This document shows positions 35,047-43,100 of a DNA stretch of 61,440 bases, piece after piece; the first letter of the stretch is position 1; the number at the start of each line of letters is the position of its first letter. The stretch comes from Acidobacteriota bacterium. Its GTDB lineage: Bacteria > Acidobacteriota > Blastocatellia > Pyrinomonadales > Pyrinomonadaceae. The stretch covers positions 14,042 to 75,481 of the forward strand of contig JAFDVJ010000003.1 of assembly GCA_018269075.1 (NCBI GenBank), in the 5' to 3' direction. The notes under the pieces were generated by a model. That model was given only the letters and a program-made list of their open reading frames with translations. It did no database searches and was not told where the DNA came from. The position numbers and the translations under genes are program-made.

Positions 35047-36390
35047 ATGAAAAACGCGGCGATCGGGCGAGACAACGGTGACGAGCAGCGGGCGGGCGGC
35101 AGGGAACGGCGGTTCTTTTCCGAGACGCGAAAATCGCTCACGCTTTTTCACTCGATCTTTTTTCTTTCGCTCCGCAACCTGCGCGCCAACAAGCTGCGCA
35201 CTTTTTTGACTCTTCTCGGGATCATCGTCGGCGTCGCGGCCGTGATCGCCGTCGTGACGATCATCGAAGGGCTCAACCAGACGGTCGCCTCGACCTTTTC
35301 GGCCAACGGCTCGACCGTCTTCACGCTCGCCAAGAACCCGAGCGTCATCACGAGCCGCGAGGAGATGATCAAGATGAACAAGCGGAAGGACATCACGAAG
35401 GAAGACGCCGACGCGGTCGCGCGTCTGTGCCGCCGCTGCCGCCGCGTCGGCTGGTGGATGCGCGGCAGCGAGACGATCAAGAGCGCCTATTCCGCGGCCG
35501 ACAACGTGATGATCCGCGGCGCGTCGGGGGCGATCTTTGACATCGAGGACGTCGAGGTCGAGACCGGCCGCGGCTGGACGGAAAACGAGGAGAACGCCGG
35601 CCAGTACGTCGCCGTGATCGGCCCGGACGTCGTCAAGAACCTTTTTAACGGGGCCGCGCCCGAGACGGTCGTCGGGCAGGAAATCCACATTCACGGCGGC
35701 GTCTTCCGGGTGATCGGCGTGACCGCCCCGCTCGGCAAGATCTTCGGCGCGTCGCGCGACGATTTCGTGATGATCCCGTATTCGACCTCGCGCAAGATCC
35801 TGCCCGGACGCGGCTCGCTGATCGTCGATCTGCAGGTCGCCGATTCGTCGGAAATGGAGGGCGCCAAGGACGAGGTGACGACGATTATGCGCGCGCGGCG
35901 CGGCAAGATCACGCTCGCCAACGGCGACGAAGTCGACAGCGATCAGGGCTTTACGGTCGAATCGTCGGACGTTTTCCTGAATCTCTACAAGGACGCGACC
36001 GACAACATCTATCTCGTGACGATCGGCGTTTCGGCGATCTCGCTGGTCGTCGGCGGGATCGTCGTGATGAATATTATGCTCGTCTCGGTCGTCGAACGGA
36101 CAAGGGAAATCGGGCTGCGCAAAGCGGTCGGCGCGCGCCGCCGCGACATTTTGCAGCAGTTTCTGAGCGAAGCGGTCGTGATCGCCTCGCTCGGCGGGCT
36201 GATCGGCGTCTTCGTCGGTTTCGCGCTCGCTTACTTGATCTCGTTTCTGGTCGGGTTCCCGGCGCTCGTCAGCTACTGGTCGGTCGTGCTCGGCGTCGGC
36301 GTCTCGTCGGTCGTCGGCATCGTCAGCGGCATCTACCCGGCCTGGAAAGCCGCGACGCTGAGCCCGGTCGAAGCGATGCGCAGAGAATGA
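35047..36390 (+). CDS. MacB/FtsX-type ABC transporter permease (first)
   Basis: A 447-residue permease with four membrane segments: one near residues 50-75 (FLTLLGIIVGVAAVIAVVTII), then a large periplasmic MacB_PCD domain at about 75-310, then three C-terminal helices of the FtsX domain at about 318-440 with the conserved EIGLRKAVGARRRDIL cytoplasmic loop and YPAWKAATLSPVEAMR. Such permeases work with a MacB-type ATPase to drive export or mechanotransmission. No ATPase gene is present in the window. It pairs with the gene at 36517. The intervening gap is a GATTTCG element. Confidence 0.9.
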   Translation: MKNAAIGRDNGDEQRAGGRERRFFSETRKSLTLFHSIFFLSLRNLRANKLRTFLTLLGIIVGVAAVIAVVTIIEGLNQTVASTFSANGSTVFTLAKNPSVITSREEMIKMNKRKDITKEDADAVARLCRRCRRVGWWMRGSETIKSAYSAADNVMIRGASGAIFDIEDVEVETGRGWTENEENAGQYVAVIGPDVVKNLFNGAAPETVVGQEIHIHGGVFRVIGVTAPLGKIFGASRDDFVMIPYSTSRKILPGRGSLIVDLQVADSSEMEGAKDEVTTIMRARRGKITLANGDEVDSDQGFTVESSDVFLNLYKDATDNIYLVTIGVSAISLVVGGIVVMNIMLVSVVERTREIGLRKAVGARRRDILQQFLSEAVVIASLGGLIGVFVGFALAYLISFLVGFPALVSYWSVVLGVGVSSVVGIVSGIYPAWKAATLSPVEAMRRE

Positions 36391-36392
36391 GG

Positions 36393-36515
36393 GGATTTCG
36401 GATTTCGGATTTCGGATTTCGGATTGGTCTGTGTTGGTCGGTTTACGATTTACGAGAAAAATCCGGGCTTCGAAAACGAGAAATCCGAAATCCGAAATCC
36501 GAAATCCGAAATCGC
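36393..36515. repeat. Family A palindromic element, conserved spacer (copy 1)
   Basis: GATTTCG array at 36393-36426, spacer beginning TTGGTCTGTGTTGGTCGG, then CGAAATC array at 36478-36515. The spacer is nearly identical to that at 37790-37848. The element fills the gap exactly: it starts 2 bases after the upstream stop and ends 1-2 bases before the next ATG. Confidence 0.9.
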
Positions 36516-36516
36516 T

Positions 36517-37758
36517 ATGCATTTCGATGAAGTCAAAGAGTCGGCGGCGATGGCGCTCGATACGGTCAGGACGAACAAGATTCGTTCGGGGCTGACGATT
36601 CTCGGCGTGCTCGTCGGCGTCGTGACGGTGATGTTTATGGTGTCGATCATTCAGGGACTGAACCGCTCGTTCGCCAAACAGCTCGAGGGCATCGGCTCGA
36701 ACATCATCTACGCCGTCAAGATCGACCCGGCGTTTCACCGCGAGCCGAACCAGGAAGAACGGATGCGGCCGGATTTCACGATCGAGGACGCCGACGCGAT
36801 GCGCGACGAGCTGTCGAACATCGTCGGCGTTTCGCCGATCCAGCGGATCATCTCGGAAACCGTCGTCTACAAGGACAAGCAGACCGACACGCCGATTCTG
36901 ATCGGCGCGACGCAGTATTACGAGGAAGTTCACACGCAGTACGTCGGCGAGGGAAGATTTCTGACCGACACGGACCTGCGCGAGCGGACGAACGTCGCCG
37001 TTCTCGGACAGGATCTCGTCAAGGCGCTCTTCCCGAACGAGAGCCCGCTCGGCGCGGACATCAAGATCGGCGGCCGCGTTTTCCTCGTCGTCGGCGTGAT
37101 GGGCGATCTCGGCTCGATCTTCGGCCAGTCGCGCAACAACTCGATCTTCATTCCGCTGACGACGTTTCAGAAATACTGGCGCGACATCCCGTACCCGCAG
37201 ATGGTCTTTACGATCGTCATCCGGCCCATCGACCGCTCGAAGGTCGCGTCGGTGATGGACGAGGCGCGCGACATTCTGCGCCGGCGGCGCGGGCTTAAAA
37301 CCGGCGAAAAGGACAATTTCTTCCTGTCGTCGCAGGATTCGCTGCTCGACATCTACAACCAGCTGACGGGCGCGACCTATCTCGTGCTGACGGCGATCTC
37401 GGCCGTCGCGCTGATGATCGGCGGGATCGGCGTGATGAACATTATGCTCGTCTCGGTGACCGAGCGCACGAAAGAGATCGGCATCCGCAAGGCCGTCGGC
37501 GCGACGCAGCGGAACATCCTGATGCAGTTTCTGATCGAGGCCGTCGTTCTGACCGGGATCGGCGGCGTGATCGGGCTGGTCATCGGCGAGATCGCGAGTC
37601 TTTTGATGAACCGCTTTTCGCCGCTGCCGGCCTACGTTCCGTGGTGGGCGATCGTCGTCGGGCTCGGGATGTCGGCGCTGGTCGGCATCGTGTTCGGCCT
37701 CTACCCGGCCTGGAAAGCCGCAAGGCTCAACCCGATCGACGCGCTCAGCTTTGAATGA
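36517..37758 (+). CDS. MacB/FtsX-type ABC transporter permease (second)
   Basis: A 413-residue permease of the same kind as the previous gene: first helix near residues 27-50 (SGLTILGVLVGVVTVMFMVSI), periplasmic domain, and C-terminal three-helix FtsX domain (IGGIGVMNIMLVSVTERTKEIGIRKAVGATQRNIL-like, in parts; YPAWKAARLNPIDALS). The start at 36517 is chosen because everything upstream in frame is repeat translation. The ATG has no Shine-Dalgarno: the CGAAATC array ends right before it, so translation may be coupled or leaderless. It probably forms a heterodimer with its neighbour. Confidence 0.9.
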   Translation: MHFDEVKESAAMALDTVRTNKIRSGLTILGVLVGVVTVMFMVSIIQGLNRSFAKQLEGIGSNIIYAVKIDPAFHREPNQEERMRPDFTIEDADAMRDELSNIVGVSPIQRIISETVVYKDKQTDTPILIGATQYYEEVHTQYVGEGRFLTDTDLRERTNVAVLGQDLVKALFPNESPLGADIKIGGRVFLVVGVMGDLGSIFGQSRNNSIFIPLTTFQKYWRDIPYPQMVFTIVIRPIDRSKVASVMDEARDILRRRRGLKTGEKDNFFLSSQDSLLDIYNQLTGATYLVLTAISAVALMIGGIGVMNIMLVSVTERTKEIGIRKAVGATQRNILMQFLIEAVVLTGIGGVIGLVIGEIASLLMNRFSPLPAYVPWWAIVVGLGMSALVGIVFGLYPAWKAARLNPIDALSFE

Positions 37759-37763
37759 ATCGA

Positions 37764-37889
37764 TGTCGGATTTCGGATTTCGGATTTCGGATTGGTCTGT
37801 GTTGGTCGGTTTACGATTTACAAGAAAATCCGGGCCTTGAAACCAAAGCAATCCGAAATCCGAAATCCGAAATCCGAAATCCAAAATCA
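37764..37889. repeat. Family A palindromic element, conserved spacer (copy 2)
   Basis: GATTTCG array at 37764-37793, then the spacer TTGGTCTGTGTTGGTCGG...TTTACGATTTAC shared with copy 1, then CGAAATC array at 37850-37889. This is direct evidence that the element, and not only its arms, is copied. Confidence 0.92.
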
Positions 37890-37901
37890 AATGGGGGTTT
37901 T

Positions 37902-38135
37902 ATGGTGAGACTTAAAGGAGAATTTGACGCGAACCGGGCGGAGCGCGCGGCGCGGGCGACCGCGTATCCGACCGATAACAATCAATTTGAAGTTTACTGC
38001 GATCTGTGCGGAGAAGTTTTCTTTGTCAACGAATTAATTTTCGAGAAAGTCAACGACGCGCTTCGCGAGGGCTTCGAAAACCCGTTCGTCTGCGAAGACT
38101 GTCGCGACGGCGCGGGCGAATACGACGAACGGTAA
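37902..38135 (+). CDS. Small zinc-binding hypothetical protein (77 aa)
   Basis: A small protein with two CxxC pairs (CDLCGE near residue 34, CEDC near 67) that likely coordinate one zinc ion. The rest is acidic (FEKVNDALREGFENPFV). There is no signal peptide. The start at 37902 is preferred; the longer frame upstream is repeat sequence. It could be a nucleic-acid or protein-binding zinc knuckle. A tiny gene with a strong ribosome site follows 13 bases later. Confidence 0.7.
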   Translation: MVRLKGEFDANRAERAARATAYPTDNNQFEVYCDLCGEVFFVNELIFEKVNDALREGFENPFVCEDCRDGAGEYDER

Positions 38136-38148
38136 GGAGGCGACGGCG

Positions 38149-38274
38149 ATGAGATTTCTGATGACGCTGATCGGCTATATTCTGATGCGCTGCCTGAACG
38201 CCGCCCTGCGGGCGGAAGCGACGGGCGTGACAAGGTTTAAAAATTACGGCGCGAACGCGCATCATCCGTTATAA
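38149..38274 (+). CDS. Small hydrophobic protein (41 aa)
   Basis: ATG at 38149 with a strong AAGGAGG 7-8 bases upstream opens a frame of 41 codons: MRFLMTLIGYILMRCLNAAL then a basic tail ending ANAHHPL. The N-terminal 20 residues could form one membrane helix. The ribosome site makes translation likely, but with no homologue recognised it stays tentative. It lies in tandem with its neighbours. Confidence 0.5.
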   Translation: MRFLMTLIGYILMRCLNAALRAEATGVTRFKNYGANAHHPL

Positions 38275-38295
38275 AACGGGCGCCGTGGAGGGATT

Positions 38296-38751
38296 ATGTT
38301 ATTGAAGTTATTATCGAGAGCGACATTCGTCGCGTTGTTTTTCGCTGCGCTCGGCCTGACCGCGGCCGCGCAGACGACGAAGGCACCGCCGGTCGAAAAG
38401 GGCGTTTTCTGGTTCGACAAGGATTCGGCCGTCGAAGTTTACCTGTTCCCGGGCGCGGGCCGGAAATACCGTCTGACGGTCGTTTCCGACAGGGACGTCA
38501 AGGTGACTTATCACACGAGCATCAACAGCTTCGAGCCGGTCGACAAGGAGCTGGAGCCGGCCGCGACGCTCGGCGCGGTCAAATATTTCGAGTTCGCGCA
38601 TAACTTTTCGCGGACGACGATCTGGATGTCGCTCGAATTCACGGTCGACGGCAAAAAAGTGCCGGGGCTGACGCGCACGTTTTACGACGGCATTTTCGAG
38701 ACGATCGAGAACCCGAAATCGTACGACGTGAAGAAGAAAAAGCCGAATTAG
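38296..38751 (+). CDS. Exported hypothetical protein (151 aa)
   Basis: Signal peptide at residues 1-26 (ATFVALFFAALGLTAAAQ), then a mature domain of about 125 residues with alternating strands (YRLTVVSDRDVKVTYHTS, KYFEFAHNF, TIWMSLEFTVDGKKVPG), probably a small beta-sandwich. The family is not recognised. GGAGGG precedes the ATG. It follows the two small genes on the same strand at 21 bases. Confidence 0.75.
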   Translation: MLLKLLSRATFVALFFAALGLTAAAQTTKAPPVEKGVFWFDKDSAVEVYLFPGAGRKYRLTVVSDRDVKVTYHTSINSFEPVDKELEPAATLGAVKYFEFAHNFSRTTIWMSLEFTVDGKKVPGLTRTFYDGIFETIENPKSYDVKKKKPN

Positions 38752-38774
38752 AGCGCGATTGCGGACGATCCGAA

Positions 38775-38938
38775 AATTGTTTGTTGGAATAATAAGCGTT
38801 GAACTTTCGAACGTTTGTTTATTCGTCCGCTAAAAACACGAAATCACACGAAAGAAATTAGTGTTTTTAGCGGACGGATAAACAGCGACCGTGACGGAAT
38901 CGCCGCTTGTTCCAATCGGCTCTGTCGCAACAAAAACA
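38775..38938. mobile_element. MITE-like hairpin element (copy 2, inverted)
   Basis: This is the inverted, diverged relative of the element at 3752-3922. Shared strings are TTGTTGGAATAATAAGCGTT (complement of AACGCTCATTATTCCAACAA in copy 1) and the hairpin GTCCGCTAAAAACAC against GTGTTTTTAGCGGAC, including the TTTCGTGT core. No gene between 38752 and 38995. Confidence 0.7.
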
Positions 38939-38995
38939 CCGGACATTTTTTACAAACCGTCGGCGCTCCAGCCGGCCGGCCGAGCCGCAGTTTTT

Positions 38996-40228
38996 CTAAA
39001 TCAAACCGTGGATCAGCCGGACGGTGTCGCGGGCGATCAGGAGCTCTTCGTTGGTCGGGATGACCCAGATCTTGAGGCGCGAATCGTCGGCGCTGATGAC
39101 GCCTTCGCGGCCGCCGACGCATTCGTCGTTGCGGCCTTCGTCGAGCCGGACGCCGAGCCAGCCGAGATTCTCGCAGATCAGCGCGCGGATCTTCGACGAG
39201 TTTTCGCCGATGCCGCCGGCGAAAATGATCGCGTCCGTGCCGTTCATCGCCGCCAGATACGAGCCGATATATTTGCCGACGCGGTAGCAGAAGATCTCGA
39301 TCGCGAGCCGCGCGCGGCGGTCGTCCGATTCCTCGGCCTCGGCGAGCAGCTCGCGCATATCGTTCGTCAGACCCGAAATTCCCAATAATCCCGACTGTTT
39401 GTTGAGCATCATCTCGGTCTCGTGGATCGTCAGGCCTTCCTTTGCGCCGACGAATTCGAGGATCGCCGGGTCGAGATCGCCCGAGCGCGTGCCCATCACG
39501 AGGCCTTCGAGCGGCGTCAGGCCCATCGACGTGTCGATCGTGTTACCGCCCCTGATCGCGGCGATCGACGAGCCGTTGCCGAGATGGAGCGTGATGATGT
39601 TGACGTTTTCGCGCGGGATGTTGTTGACCGTCCGGTATTGATAGGCGACGTAGCGGTGCGACGTGCCGTGAAAGCCGTAGCGGCGGATCTTGTGCCGCCG
39701 GTAGAGCTGGTACGGAATCGCGTAGAGAAACGCCTTCGGCGGCAGCGTCTGGTGAAATGCGGTGTCGAAGACGGCGGCCTGCGGCAGCGTTTTGCCGAAG
39801 ATCTCGCGGACCGCCTGAATGCCGCGGATGTTCGCCGGATTGTGGAGCGGCGCGAGCTCGATGCAGTCTTCGATCGTCTGGAGGACGTCGTCGTCGATCA
39901 GCACCGATTGGGCGAAATACTCGCCGCCGTGGACGACGCGATGGCCGACCGCGTCGATGTCGCCGAGATTCTTGACGCCCTCGATCGACTGCGAGGCGAT
40001 CCATTTGATGACCGCGTCGAGCGCGGCCGAGATGTTGCGGATCGGCGCGGCGCTTTTTTCGGGTTTTTGGCCCTCGACCGCGAAATTGAGGATCGCCGCG
40101 CCGCCGATGCGGTCGATCATTCCGTAAGCGAGACGCTGATCGGCGCGGCGCTCGATCCGTTCGAGATCGGTCGCGATCAGCTGAAACTTGAGCGACGAAC
40201 TGCCGCAGTTTAAGACGAGAATGTTCAT
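38996..40228 (-). CDS. ackA: Acetate kinase
   Basis: A 410-residue ASKHA-fold kinase that interconverts acetate plus ATP and acetyl phosphate plus ADP. Seen: N-terminal [10 protein letters not shown] (phosphate loop), [10 protein letters not shown] near residue 110, [11 protein letters not shown] near 163, [12 protein letters not shown] near 194, the [15 protein letters not shown] loop, [20 protein letters not shown] near 246, and [11 protein letters not shown] near 337. Length matches the family. No phosphotransacetylase gene is in the window. It is bordered downstream by a MITE-like element and upstream by a repeat-filled gap. Confidence 0.97.
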   Translation of the reverse strand: MNILVLNCGSSSLKFQLIATDLERIERRADQRLAYGMIDRIGGAAILNFAVEGQKPEKSAAPIRNISAALDAVIKWIASQSIEGVKNLGDIDAVGHRVVHGGEYFAQSVLIDDDVLQTIEDCIELAPLHNPANIRGIQAVREIFGKTLPQAAVFDTAFHQTLPPKAFLYAIPYQLYRRHKIRRYGFHGTSHRYVAYQYRTVNNIPRENVNIITLHLGNGSSIAAIRGGNTIDTSMGLTPLEGLVMGTRSGDLDPAILEFVGAKEGLTIHETEMMLNKQSGLLGISGLTNDMRELLAEAEESDDRRARLAIEIFCYRVGKYIGSYLAAMNGTDAIIFAGGIGENSSKIRALICENLGWLGVRLDEGRNDECVGGREGVISADDSRLKIWVIPTNEELLIARDTVRLIHGLI

Positions 40229-40551
40229 TTTTTCGGAGTCTTGAGTTCTGAGTCTGAAGTCTTGAGTCTTAAGTCGTTCGGTTAGCGGGACGATTTTGCG
40301 ATCCGTTCGTTTTTATAGCCTAAATCATTGCCTGAAACGGAAAACCCGCGAAATCGAAAACGGACTTAAGACTCAGGACTCAAGACTTCAGACTCATTTT
40401 AACTTAAAGCCTATTTGCCCAAAGCCTTTCTTTGGACGAAAATGATTATAACAAATCTGAGTCTTAAGTCTTAAGCCCTGAGTCCTAAGTCGTTTGAAAA
40501 GAACAGGCGACGACTCTCGACTCCCGACTCTCGACTCTCGACTTCAAAAAG
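40229..40551. repeat. Family B element plus CTCGACT heptamer array
   Basis: GAGTCTT-type arm at 40231-40270 and complementary arm at 40361-40396 enclose the same spacer as at 3927-4023 (GCCTGAAACGGAAAA, CGCGAAATCGAAAACGGAC). A further GAGTCTTAAGTC array is at 40457-40492, and a different 7-base array (CTCGACT, CCCGACT, CTCGACT) at 40510-40543 ends 8 bases before the next ATG. No gene here. Confidence 0.88.
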
Positions 40552-41751
40552 ATGCTGACATCGGATCTGGCCGTCAGCTACCGGCGCGGCGATAAAATCT
40601 TTCCGTTTCTGATCCGGCCCGACGACGCCCAATTGCGGCGCGACGCGGGCGGGCTGATCGAGATTTTCGAGGAATTCACCGGCGAGCCGCGCGCCGTGGT
40701 CGAGCGCGAGCTCGAGGAATACATCGGCACCGGCACCGATTACCGGATTCTGCGCGGGCTGATCAAGCTTTTGAACGACCGCTGCGAGTTCGAGACGGAC
40801 GCGCCGGCCGATCCGGTCGAGCTGCGCCAGAAGGTCTTTCTCGAAGCGCGCAAAGCGCATCCGGTCGCGCCCGGCTCGGAGGCCAAAGACGAGATTCTCG
40901 GGCGCGTCGCCGAGGAGTTTTTGTGCGACAAGGCGGCGCTCGAAGCCGGTCTCTACGCCGATCTGCCCGCGCAGCAGCGGCTCGTCGCGTTCGATCTGAT
41001 CGCGCCGATGGATCTGCTCGACCGCTACAATCTCGCGCAGGCGCAGGCGCTTTTCTATCGCTGTCTCGAAATGAAGATCCGCGTCGCGCCCGGCGACACG
41101 ACGAACTACCGCGCGATCTTCGGCTGGGTCAAGCATTTCGGCCTGATCCATTCGGTCGCCGGCAGCGCCGCGAACGGCTACGAGATCACGCTCACGGGCG
41201 CGGCCTCGCTCTTTCACCGGTCGCAGAAATACGGCATCCAGATGGCCGTCTTCCTGCCCGCGCTGCTGCTCTGCAAAAACTGGCGGATGCGCGCCGAGAT
41301 CGCCCAGAAAAAGGGAAAGAATCTCTTTTACGAGCTGACGAGCGAACAGACCGAGCTCGTCTCGAACCGCTTCGACGAGCCGGCCTACGTCAATCCCGAC
41401 ATCGAAAAGCTCAAAAAAAACTGGGATAAGTTCAAGACCGACTGGACTTTAGCGGAAAATCTCGAAGTCGTCGATCTCGGCCGCGTCGCGTTCGTGCCCG
41501 ATCTCGCGCTCGCCGCGCCCGGCGGCGAAAAGGTCTATCTCGACGTTTTGGGCTTCTGGACGCCGAAATCTTTGCAGAAAAGGCTCGAAGAATTCGCCGC
41601 CGCCGGTTTCCGCCGCTTCGTCATCGCCGCCTCGCACGAGCTGCGCGGCAGCCGCGAAGAACCGCTCTGGGAAAGCCCGCACGTCGTCTTCTACAAAACG
41701 CGGATCGAGCCGTCGCTGCTTGTCGAGACGGCCGAAAAATTGTTGACTTAG
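40552..41751 (+). CDS. DUF790 (Bax1-like) nuclease
   Basis: A 399-residue protein of the DUF790/Bax1 family, structure-specific nucleases that in archaea partner XPB helicase. Seen: the N-terminal family opening LTSDLAVSYRRGDKIFPFLI, then IGTGTDYRILRGLIKLLNDRCEFE near residue 63, the central SRFDEPAYVN-like region, and a C-terminal PD-(D/E)xK-like stretch (VAFVPDLALAAPGGEKVYLDVLGFWTPKSL) near residue 310. In archaea the two genes are neighbours; here they are about 23 kb apart in the same orientation. No Shine-Dalgarno is visible, as a heptamer repeat abuts the ATG. Confidence 0.85.
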   Translation: MLTSDLAVSYRRGDKIFPFLIRPDDAQLRRDAGGLIEIFEEFTGEPRAVVERELEEYIGTGTDYRILRGLIKLLNDRCEFETDAPADPVELRQKVFLEARKAHPVAPGSEAKDEILGRVAEEFLCDKAALEAGLYADLPAQQRLVAFDLIAPMDLLDRYNLAQAQALFYRCLEMKIRVAPGDTTNYRAIFGWVKHFGLIHSVAGSAANGYEITLTGAASLFHRSQKYGIQMAVFLPALLLCKNWRMRAEIAQKKGKNLFYELTSEQTELVSNRFDEPAYVNPDIEKLKKNWDKFKTDWTLAENLEVVDLGRVAFVPDLALAAPGGEKVYLDVLGFWTPKSLQKRLEEFAAAGFRRFVIAASHELRGSREEPLWESPHVVFYKTRIEPSLLVETAEKLLT

Positions 41752-42040
41752 TCTGAGCCCTGAGTCTTATTGAAGAATAAATCCGACAAACATTCCGAAT
41801 TGAGCCTGTGGAACAGGCGAAAGAGTTTAGCGACAGGCGCGAGCCTGTAGAAAGCGCGCCTAAATGAGTCAAAGCCCCGAAGCGGGCGACAGAAAATGAG
41901 GCGGCGCGGCCTCTGTCGCCTGTTCCACAGGCTTCGGAATACTATTGGCCGCCGACTACAGGCTTGCGCCTGTAGCTAACATCTGCCGCCGGCAGAGCCG
42001 GCTCAATTCGGATTTTCTTCAAAAACCATAAGACTTAATC
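41752..42040. mobile_element. MITE-like element sharing core with 11167-11540
   Basis: TGAAGAATAAATCCGAC...AATTGAGCC at the left faces GGCTCAATTCGGATTTTCTTCA at the right. The core 41800-41896 matches 11246-11342 at roughly 90 percent by eye (GCCTGTGGAACAGGCGAAAG, TTTAGCGACAGGCGC, AGCCTGTAGAAAGCGCGC). GAGTCTTAT fragments flank it on both sides. Confidence 0.75.
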
Positions 42041-42078
42041 GTTTGGTGACCGTGACGCTTTTGTTATCTATTCCGGCG

Positions 42079-42160
42079 GCTCGAACGGGAGCTTTCGGGC
42101 GACGCCGCGCGGATGGATATGCAGGACTGGCTCGAAAACGGCGCGGTCGTCTCGCACTGA
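42079..42160 (+). pseudogene. Possible remnant of a gene 3' end
   Basis: A reading frame ending at a stop near 42160 codes for RRLERELSGDAARMDMQDWL then ENGAVVSH, with the codon style of real genes here. It is closed by stops upstream and has no start. It may be the truncated tail of a gene lost when the repeats entered. The family is unknown. The remaining DNA to 42454 shows repeated CGGCGACATTCG-like strings and no intact gene. Confidence 0.4.
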
Positions 42161-42377
42161 TTCATCAGACCGGCGGTTCGCGGTTTTCGAAGATCCTCCT
42201 TCGCCGACAAGCCGGATAAATCGTCAATCAACCGAAAACGTTCCGGCGACATCGGATAATGCTTCGGCGACATTCGATTTTCGGGCGCTTTCTTCCGATT
42301 TTACAGACGGTTCGGGCAACCGGCGGAGAGCTTGTTCGGATAGCGGGCGGTCGACGACGGATAGTTCTTGTTCGATA

Positions 42378-42420
42378 ATCTTGACACAAAAGTAAAGATT
42401 TGCCATTCTATAGAGAAGTT
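42378..42420 (+). promoter_or_regulatory. Candidate promoter of the Rrf2-suf operon
   Basis: TTGACA is followed at 17 bases by CATTCTATAG, a plausible -10 region, about 35-45 bases before the Rrf2 start. The overlapping string CTTGACACAAAAGTAAAGAT resembles CTTGATAAAAAAGTAAAGAT near 49109. The shared part may be a regulator site; it is unproven. Confidence 0.45.
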
Positions 42421-42454
42421 ATTGCTTTAATCTTTGACCCGAGACAGAGAAAAT

Positions 42455-42946
42455 ATGAAGATATCGGCACAGGAAGAATACGGGCTCCGCTGCCTCGTGC
42501 AGCTGGCCACTTTGAAGGACGGCGAAAGTCTGACGCTGCCGCAGATCGCCGACCGCGAGGGCATTTCGCCGGCCAACGCCGGCAAGCTGATGTGGCTGTT
42601 GAACAAGGCCGGCTTCGTCCACGCGACGCGCGGCACGAAGGGCGGCTACAGTCTCGCGCGCGACGCCGAGGACATTCGTCTCAACGAAGTCATCAAGGTT
42701 CTGGACGAAGACGTTCTCAACAAACACTGCGAAAGCTACACCGGCGTGCTCAATTCGTGCGTCCACAAGGGCGACTGCGGCATTCGGCCGGTGATCGTCG
42801 GCCTTCACGAGATCGTCGAAAACGCGCTCTCGCAGATCACGCTCGCGCAGCTCGTCGGCACCGAATCGGCCGTCGACGAGAAGTTTCATCAGATCCAGGG
42901 AATTCACCGCACGATCGAGCCGCAGAGCATCGGCAGCGGCAATTGA
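42455..42946 (+). CDS. Rrf2-family transcriptional regulator (likely suf regulator)
   Basis: A 163-residue Rrf2 protein: winged helix (MKISAQEEYGLRCLVQLATL, ISPANAGKLMWLLNKAGFV, TRGTKGGYSLAR wing) and three cysteines at 92, 102 and 108 (HCESYTGVLNSCVHKGDC) in the place where IscR-type proteins bind an iron-sulfur cluster. Lying directly upstream of sufB, it probably senses cluster supply and regulates the suf operon. The start at 42455 gives the normal N-terminus. A palindromic repeat of 140 bases separates it from sufB. Confidence 0.88.
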   Translation: MKISAQEEYGLRCLVQLATLKDGESLTLPQIADREGISPANAGKLMWLLNKAGFVHATRGTKGGYSLARDAEDIRLNEVIKVLDEDVLNKHCESYTGVLNSCVHKGDCGIRPVIVGLHEIVENALSQITLAQLVGTESAVDEKFHQIQGIHRTIEPQSIGSGN

Positions 42947-42950
42947 TAAA

Positions 42951-43090
42951 GAGTCTTGAGTTTGAAGCCCCGGGTCTTGAATCGGGAATCGAATGAGCAG
43001 GGGCCGGCAGAATAAAGGGGCAGTTTGAAGTAAAGATTAAGGGCGGTTTTAGTTTTTGAAGATTTAAGACCCGGGCCTTCAGACTCAAGG
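42951..43090. repeat. GAGTCTT-type palindrome between rrf2 and sufB
   Basis: The left arm GAGTCTTGAGTTTGAAGCCC followed by CGGGTCTTGAATC pairs with the right arm GATTTAAGACCCGGG then CCTTCAGACTCAAGG. It sits within a likely operon, ending about 10 bases before the sufB ATG, and could form an attenuating hairpin. Confidence 0.8.
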
Positions 43091-43100
43091 CGAAAACGAT

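Noticed and set aside
34966..37890. Long minus-strand frame opposite the two permease genes
   Set aside because: It translates as Arg/Asp/His-rich text and runs straight through the heptamer arrays (NPKSEIRNPKSEI), so it is a shadow frame.
42064..42273. 69-codon minus-strand frame in the gap before rrf2
   Set aside because: It has no ribosome site, is Ser/Arg-rich, and overlaps a better candidate for a gene remnant on the other strand.
42434..42454. TTG start for the Rrf2 gene seven codons upstream
   Set aside because: The MKISAQEEYG start at 42455 matches the normal family N-terminus, and the extension overlaps the promoter leader.
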